From Branchinecta lynchi (lineage: Eukaryota; Arthropoda; Branchiopoda; Anostraca; Branchinectidae), in assembly GCA_023053575.1 (NCBI GenBank), contig JAKZAP010000012.1:7688230-7752229 (forward strand): a stretch of DNA of 64,000 bases. Reading direction: 5' to 3'. Shown in pieces: positions 28,001-37,000 of the stretch (the first letter of the stretch is position 1; each line of letters starts with the position of its first letter). The notes under the pieces are model-generated. The model was not told the origin of the DNA, ran no database searches, and saw only the letters and a program-made list of their open reading frames with translations. Position numbers and translations under genes: made by a program.

Positions 28001-31000
28001 AAAATAAGTTGGCTTTTCAGTTAAGTTGGCTTTTCAAAACAAGAGCTACGAGCTCATATGGCACTTGTACGAGTAGGCTGTACAAGAAAGTAGATGAGAA
28101 CGTCACAAAATACACCCGCCATCCAAAAATGCGGTTCGGAAATAGAAATAGGATATTTAGTTTCTCTGAGCAGTTCCGGCATCATCTCGATTGTCTGTAG
28201 CAAATGCACATGACTGTTCAAACTTTCATCCCAATAAATCCATTTGTTTGATCCCTAGACATGCTACACGATTTCCGGTACTCACTCTATCTCCACCTAC
28301 CGTGGCCGAATCTGGTAGGCCTAGCATCTTCGTTTATACCATCTATCAAGTTTCACTCGAATCTGAGCATTTTTGGAAAGTTCCGGCACCCCCCCCCCCT
28401 CCCACCAACGTTGTCGGAGCCGGTTCGGGCCCAATCTCTTAATTCCCTGTTCCTGTCCATCAAGTTTGACTGAAATTGGAGCATAGCCTATCTGCAAGTT
28501 TCCAGTACCCCCCCCTACCTTGGCCGAATCCGGCCCGGACGCCAAGTAACAAATCTAGGCCGCATAAACTCGGCACTGTAGAATTGCATCTCATTCGGTC
28601 CATCCGTTTGGTTTTTGTGCATGTCAAAAGTCCCCCCACCCCCAATTCCCCTAATCGTGGTCGCATATGGTTCGAACGCATGTTTTACATGTCGAGGCCA
28701 TCGATTCGTATCACCCATGAAGTTTCACTCGAATCAGACCACTCGTTCGCAATTTATAGAAGTCAATTTCCATATTTCTCTTCTCTTGCTCCCAAAAAAT
28801 GCTCGGATCAAGGAACGGAAGTTTCCGGGGGTATGTTGTGTCAGGTTCTGAAGTCAAGATAATTCGGGTCGCTAATATGCCTGCAAAGTTTCGTTGTCGT
28901 TTTACATCTGGAACTATTCTAACTCACGACTACCGGAATTCCAGGAAACTCCCTCCAACTCCCCCCACAGAGCCCCGAAACCATCTGGCTCCGTCAATTT
29001 CATCTAGTCCTAATGCTTGTTCCATCCATTAAGTTTCGTCCCAATCCCTCTGCTTTTAGAGTTTCTTGAGTTTTCCACCCCCCACCCCCCATCCCCACAG
29101 GTATCGGACCCGACCCGGACGTGACACTGAACGTCCGAGGCGATAGCTCACCAGACAAGTTTCATTCAAATCCGATCACCCGTTCAAAAGTTATGCACGC
29201 CACTAGATTCCGGACTCCCCATCCACCCACTCCCCCCACGATGGTCGGGTCGGGGAAACGGCTGTTCTCAAGTCAATCTGTTCGGATGCCTGACATACCA
29301 GCCAAGTTTCATCGCCCTAGGACATCAGGAAGTAGGCCGAACTCGCTGGATCGCTAGAAATCCGGACCCCCACCCCAACTCCCCCACAGTGCCCTGATCC
29401 GGTCCGGTTATGTCAATGACGTGTCTAGGACCTGTGCTTGTTTTTTCCCACCAAGTTTCATCCCGATCCCTCCACTTTAGGCGTTTCTCAAAATTTCCGG
29501 TTCCCTCCTCCAACTCCCCCAAGTGTCATCGGATCCGGCCCGGATTTAAAGTGAGATGTCTGAGACACGAGGTCATCCTAAATATAAATTTTCATCAAGA
29601 TCCGATCACCCGTTCGCAAGCTAAAAATATCTCGAATTTTGGCTTCACCCTCCCTCCACCCCCCCCCCCCCAGATGGTCGAATCGGGGAATTGACGATTT
29701 CCTATTTAATTTGGTCGGGTCCCGGACATACCTGTAAATTTCCATCGTCCCAGCACATCAGGAAGCACGGAACTCGCGGGATCACTCCAATTCGGACTTC
29801 TCCCCCCCCCCCAACTCCCCCAAAGTGAGCGGATCCGTTCCGGTTATATCAGTCACGTATCTAGGACTTTCGCTTGTACTTTCCACCAAGTTTCATCCGG
29901 ATCCCTCCACTCTAAGTGTTTTCCAAGATTTCCAGTTTCCCCCTCCAACTACCCCCAGTGTCACCGGATCCGGTCTGGATTTAAAATGGAGGGTCTGAGA
30001 CACGACGTCCTTCCATATATCAAGTTTCATTAAGATCCGATCACCCGTTCGTAAACTAAAAATATCTCATTTTTCCTATTTTTTCCGGATTCCCCCTCCC
30101 TCCACTCCCCTCCAGATGGTCGGATCGAGGAAGCGACAATTTCTAATTTAATCTGGTCCAGTTCCTGATATGCCTGCCAAGTTTCATCGTCCTAGCTTAT
30201 CTGGAAGTGCCCGAACTAGCAAAACCGGGACCGACAGACCGACTGACGGACAGAAATTACAATTGCTATATGGCACTTGAGTAAGCTCAAGTGCCATAAA
30301 AATGCCCGCGTTTACCTTCCGTACGTCCGCGGAGTAACCGAAAAATTGTCCAAAAGATTGAAAAAATACAACATCCAAGTCTTTCACAGAACCCAAAATA
30401 CTTTGCTGTCCTACCTAAACTCCGGAAAAGATAAAGTCCCAAATCAGTACCAAAGAGGCATTTATTCAATACCTTGTGATTGCGGAAAGCGTTACGTAGG
30501 AAGGACAGAGAAAACTTTCGGAAAACGACTTGCAGAGCATGAGCAAGAAATTGACCACGCCCTCTCCAACGGACACCGTCATAACTATACTTTCAAATCT
30601 GCACTTGCAGAACATATTTTCGAAAACCCATCCCATTCAGTATATTTTGAGAAAGCCCAAATTCTTGCAACGTGCACCGGACTCCATCAAACCATTCGGG
30701 AAGCCGTTGAGATAAAGAACAAGAGCTACGAGCTCATATGGCACTTGTACGAGTACGCTGTACAAGAAAGTAGATGAGAACGTCACAAAATACAACCGCC
30801 ATCCAAAAATGCGGTTCGGAAATAGAAATAGGATATTTAGTTTCACTAATTTCTGAGCAGTTCCGGCATCGTCTCGATTGTCTGTAGCAAATGCACATGA
30901 CTGTTCAAACTTTCATCCCAATAAGTCCATTTGTTTGATCCCTAGACGTGCTACACGATTTCCGGTACTCACTCTATCTCCACCTACCGTGGCCGAATCT

Positions 31001-34000
31001 GGTTGGGAATAAAAAAAATCGACCACCTAAAGTATCTTCGTTTATACCATCTATCAAGTTTCACTCGAATCTGAGCATTTTTGGAAAGTTCCGATACCCC
31101 CCCCCCCCTCCCAACAACGTTGTCGGAGCCGGTTCGGGCCCAATCTCTTAATTCCCTGTTCCTGTCCATCAAGTTTGACTGAAATTGGAGCATAGCCTAT
31201 CTGCAAGTTTCCAGTACCCCCCCCCCCTACCTTGGCCGAATCCGGCCCGGACGCCAAATAACAAATCTAGGCCGCATAAACTCGGCACTGTCGAATTGCA
31301 TCTCATTCGGTCCATCCGTTTGGTTTTGTGCATGTCAAAAGTCCCCCCACCCCCAATTCCCCTAATCGTGGTCGCATATGGTTCGAACGCATGTTCTACA
31401 TGTCGAGGCCATCGATTCGTATCACCCATGAAGTTTCACTCGAATCAGACCACTCGTTCGCAATTTATGGAAGTCAATTTCCATATTTTTCTTCTCGTGC
31501 TCCCCAAAAAATGCTCGGATCTAGGAACGGAAGTTTCCGGGGGTATGTTGTGTCAGGTTCTTAAGTCAAGATAATTCGGGTCGCTAATATGCCTGCAAAG
31601 TTTCGTTGTCGTTTTACATCTGGAACTATTCTAACTCACGACTACCGGAATTCCAGGAAACCCCCTCCAACTCCCCCACAGAGCCCCGAAACCATCTGGC
31701 TCCGTCAATTTCATCTAGGCCTAATGCTTGTTCCATCCATTAAGTTTCGTCCCAATCCCTCTGCTTTTAGAGTTTCTTGAGTTTCCCCCCCCCCCTCCCA
31801 CCCCTCCATCCCCACAGGTATCGGACCCGACCCGGACGTGACACTGAACGTCCGAGGCGATAGCTCACCAGACAAGTTTCATTCAAATCCGATCACCCGT
31901 TCAAAAGTTATGCACGCCACTAGATTCCGGACTCCCCATCCACCCACTCCCCCCACGATGGTCGGGTCGGGGAAACGGCTGTTCTCAAGTCAATCTGTTC
32001 GGATCCCTGACATACCTGCCAAGTTTCATCGCCCTAGGACACCAGGAAGTATGCCGAACTCGCGGGATCGCTAGAAATCCGGACCCCCACCCCAAATCCC
32101 CCACAGTGCCCTGATCCGGTCCGGTTATGTCAATGACGTGTCTAGGACCTGTGCTTGTTTTTCCCACCAAGTTTCATCCCGATCCCTCCACTTTAAGCGT
32201 TTCTCAAAATTTCCGGTTCCCTCCTCCAACTCCCCCACAGTGCCCTGATCCTGTCCGGTTATGTCAATGACGTTTCTAGGACCTGTGCTTGTTTTTTCCA
32301 CCAAGTTTCATCCCGATGCCTCCACTTTAAGCGTTTCTCAAAATTTCCGGTTCCCTCCTCCAACTCCCCCCAGTGTCATCGGATCCGGCCCGGATTTAAA
32401 GTGAGGTGTCTGAGACACGAGGTCATCCTAAATATCAATTTTCATCAAGATCCGATCACCCGTTCGCAAGCTAAAAATACCTCAAATTTTGGCTTCACCC
32501 TTCCTCCACTCCCCCCCCCCCCCCCAGATGGTCGAATCGGGGAATTGATGATTTCCTATTTAAGCTGGTTGGGTCCCAGACATGCCTGTCAAATTCCATC
32601 GTCCCAGCACATCAGGAAGCACGGAACTCGCGGGATCACTACAAATTCGGACTTCTCCCCCCCCCCCCCAACTCCCCCAAAGTGAGCGGATCCGTTCCGG
32701 TTATATCAGTCACGTATCTAGGACTTTTGCTTGTACTTTCCACCAAGTTTCATTCGGATCCCTCCAATCTAAGTGTTTTCCAAGATTTCCGGTTTCCCCC
32801 TCTAACTCCACCCAGTGTCACCGGATCCGGTCTGGATTTAAAATGGAGGGTCTGAGACACAAAGTCCTTCCATGTATTAAGTTTCATGAAGATCCGATCA
32901 CCCGTTCGTAAGCTAAAAATATCTCATTTTTCCTATTTTTTCCGGATTCCCCCTCCCTCCACTCCCCTCCAGATGGTCGGATCGAGGAAGCGACAATTTC
33001 TAATTTAATCTGGTCCAGTTCCTGATATGCTTGCCAAGTTTCATCGTCCTAGCTTATCTGGAAGTGCCCGAACTAGCAAAACCGGGACCGACAGACCGAT
33101 AGACCGACAGACCGACTGACGGACAGAAATAACAATCGCTATATGGCACTTGAGTAAGCTCAAGTGCCATAAAAACCGAACAGGCATTAACCGAGATACA
33201 GGCGAGTACTCTTTACCGGAAACATGGAACGGGGTTATTAAGGGAAGAAAATTTAAGCCTCAGTCCCTTATTAACAACAAAACCGAAGTCGATCAAAATG
33301 CAGAAAAAAATATTTCCTGCCGTCGCCCCAATCGTGCAGCAAAAACAGCAGCCGTGTCAAAAATTAAATCTCAGCACTAGTTTTTCCGTGCAGTGATTAT
33401 TTAAAGTAATAGATTCAGGCAAGTAATCATAATAGAAACGTAGAAGAGGTCATTAATAAATAATATTTAAGTTTTCAGCCCCTTATTAATGAAAAAACCG
33501 AAGTTGATCAAAATGCAGAAAAAACCCTTTCCTGTCATCGCCCCAATCGTGCAGCAAAAACAGCGTCGTTGTCAAAAATTAAATCTGAGGACTAGTTTTT
33601 TCATTATAGTGGTATTTGAAGATAATTTACTTTAATAAGATATTTATAGTCGGTAGAAGCTTCAGTTATTTATTACAGGTTTGTTTCCTTCCCCGAAGTT
33701 GAACCAGAAGATTGACAGCCTGACGAGGACCCTTGCCAAGAAGGGCCGAAATATCGCTGATAAAAAATCATAGCTGACGTATCCGTTGCAAACATTGTTT
33801 GAATAAAAGCTTTAAAGACACTACTCAAGAAAGCTGTTTAAAGTTCGTTTTTTGTAAAACAGAGTTTTTTGTGGACTGTAAAAAGTCGCTTTTCAACGAC
33901 GCTACTGAGAAATTTGTTAGAATTTTTCTCTCAATTACAGTTTTTGGGATCCCAAAAGGTAAGTGGAGGGATAGCTAAAGTTGCGTTTTCAGGCTCGCGG

Positions 34001-37000
34001 TTCTCAACCCGTGTTCGTCACAAGTCGTTTTTACGGAGCGCATCCTAAAACGGACTCCGTGTTCTGTGGCTTCAAGCGTTTTGAGCTCCCGTGTTTCTTT
34101 CGAGTTCAACACCGAATCCAAACCCAAACGTACTCGGTAGAGTATCAAGTCCTGCGCCGAGTTCTCTTATGCAAAACACTGGCGCTGAAAACGGGTGGCA
34201 GCGCAACGTGTTAGGATTCGAGTTCAACACGCAAACTGCTGAAAACGCAACTTCAGACATGGCAAAAGTTGTTCGTCTGTGAACACGATCACTCTCGAAG
34301 GGAATGAGATATTTTGATGAAACTTGGTGTGAGTATTCTTTGAGACAAGGGAAAGGTGGAGTTTCGAAAATGGCATCTATAGCCCTAAATATAGGGGAGG
34401 GGGTTCAAATTAAGGGGCAAACATTTTTAAACAGCTTATGAGATAGTCGATTAAGGGGTAAGAAGCCATACTGAACACTTTTGTGAAAATAATTTTCTAT
34501 CCAGACAAATAGATCGCCCGGAATCCGGCCAAAACCGGAAAATCTGTTAAAAGCAAAAGTTTTATTTGTAGTTGATTAGATGTCCGATTTACGGATAAGA
34601 AGAGATGCTGAATCCACATACAAAAATCATTTTTACCCGGACATATAGCTCGCCCGGAATCCGGCTGAAATCGGAAAATTTGTTGCAGTTAAAATTTCAT
34701 TTGAAGTTGACGTGATGTTAGATTCAGGGGCAAGGAGATACGCTAAATTCGTTTTTGATTTTTGTTGCCGGACAAGTAGTTCCAAAATTCGGCCGAAACT
34801 GGAAAATTGGTAGAAGTAAGGCAGGAAGTTTCGACCGGTTTCTAGGGGTAAACCCACATGCTGGATCCATATCTGAACTTGTTATTTCAGATGATTAGCT
34901 ATAGGCTACTTGGCCTTAATCTGTTTCTAAATTTTAATAGTAAAGATGTTCAACTTGTCCAAGGAGAGAAGACCCAATTGTCTGGATCAAATATTAATTC
35001 TGTGGGATCCCATCGAAACCTTTGGTCTTGTTTGGATACGGCTTTAAGAGAACTCTTGCCAAGAAAGGCCGAAATAAAATCCCAGTTGACTTACCCATTC
35101 AGCACCACCAAACAAGAAAGACGTGTAGCTTATTACAGTAAGGTGGACACATCTGTAATTGGCGAGAAAGATACTGGTGGTTCCAAAAAGATTCGAAATG
35201 CCAGATTCCTACAACACCTAATCCATTCATGCCCTTGTACTTATTTATTCTCTAATTACCATACGGCCACATACGGGTTAGCTTAGCCCGTAGAAATTTG
35301 AGAAAACGAAAGTTGTCATATTCGACAAACTCTCATATATATTTAAAACCAAAATAGAGATGTCCTTGCAAACCCCCCGCTGAAGCTACCCGTGTCCCGT
35401 TTGCTTTGGAATCAACTTCAGGGTAGCGAGTTTCGAAATTTGGGTCATGAAGGGTAGTAGCGGGTGGTGGTAGTTATTTGATGGATGTTATCATCATATT
35501 TTACAGGAAGGGACAGAGAGTGAAAGGGTTGCAGGACCCGGATAGCAAATGCAAAACCGCAGAACTCGGGGTTAGAGCTTGGCCACACTGGGCTCAATTC
35601 CTGGCTTTTTGGGTTGCAAAAGTAGAAAAAAGAAAAAGAACAAGATACAACTAATTCTGAATAATGTCGTTTTAAATTCAGGAGATCAATTAGAGCAAAA
35701 CAGCTTGTACAGTTATGTTATAGGGACCCTAATTGACCCTTAATTGCAGTCTGCTCATTATCCCCAAGCTGCCCTAAAGCTCACCAAATCCCCCGTCGCC
35801 TTGGAATTTTCAGTTGTTTGTCCAATAGGCGGCCCAGTGTCACCAAGCTCTTAGGCATTCGCTTCCACCACCTTCATTGGTTGTCGTTAGCTGATAAAGC
35901 ATTTGTTTCTTTCCCACTGGCTTCTGGTTAAATGTGTTTTGGACTATTATAGGGTTAATTGCGGCAACTTGACCAATTTCATAACGGAACCTTGGCTTCC
36001 GCTGTCCCAACCTTCATTTAGTTAATAGAAATGGTCAGTATAGAGACGTCGCGTATGGGGTGGGGGCCGCCTCCTCCCACCCCCGAAAGTTTCCTGAAAG
36101 TCGGTAAATAATAAAGGAGTCGACGCGAAGAGCAGAACTTTTTTGTAAAAATAGCTGGGGGGGGGGGGGGGAGGGTTCTTGGAAACAGCCGATTTTTTTT
36201 CGAAACAGTCGATTTTTCTTCAAAACAGTGGATTCTCTTAAAAACAGTCTTTTGTTTTCGTAAAAATAGTAGAATTTTTCTTAAAAAGCAGTCGTTTTTT
36301 TCCAAAAACACTCGGTAATAATCACGAGCCGGTCGGTAAATACTTTGCACCCCCCTCCCCCCAAACAAAATATTTTTGGCTAGTAACGCCTCTCATCAGA
36401 ACTACAAAACAAGAAAATCCACCCCTCTAAAAAAAAAAGAAGCTTTTTGTAGCGTTCTTTTACTTGTTTTGTTTTGTTTCTTTCCTTTAGCTCCCTGTTA
36501 TTGGCGTTTTTTTCAAATTATATTAATTAATTAATAACTAAATACATGCTATATCTTGATCGGGACCGAACGGTAGGATGACCGTCTTTACAATAATAAC
36601 TGTTCATCAGAAAAGGCGTAAAGGGGACATAGCCTACATAAAAGAAATCAACATACGAACAAAGAAATTTGGGCAGAGCTTATATATGGACATACATATT
36701 TGAGGAAAACAAAATAAAGCGATGAGCTGGATGAGATGATATGAGAAGTAGAGACGCCGACGTTCTCTGCAAAGATTGAACGCCAATAACACCGAATTTC
36801 TGAGCCAATTCACGGCTCGGACAGGAGCGAGGGAGATAGACAAATTTACGGCGATTAAAATAGGAAGTCTTTTCTTTTCGGTCTTTTCGGAGTCGGATGC
36901 AAATTTAGCCTTTTGCTTCAAAATTTTGACGCATAGCATGCAGTTTTCTCCATGGTGATACGAACTTCGCATGCGTATTGTCGCAGGCGAAATCTTAACA

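Noticed and set aside
28039..33174. F2 region as satellite DNA only
   Set aside because: The arrays have defined ends with a conserved hairpin and microsatellite, occur as separate copies at other sites, and one is a clean insertion in a PLE.
34858..35286. 142-codon plus-strand frame
   Set aside because: The first part is the right end of an F1 copy. The rest has no recognisable similarity.
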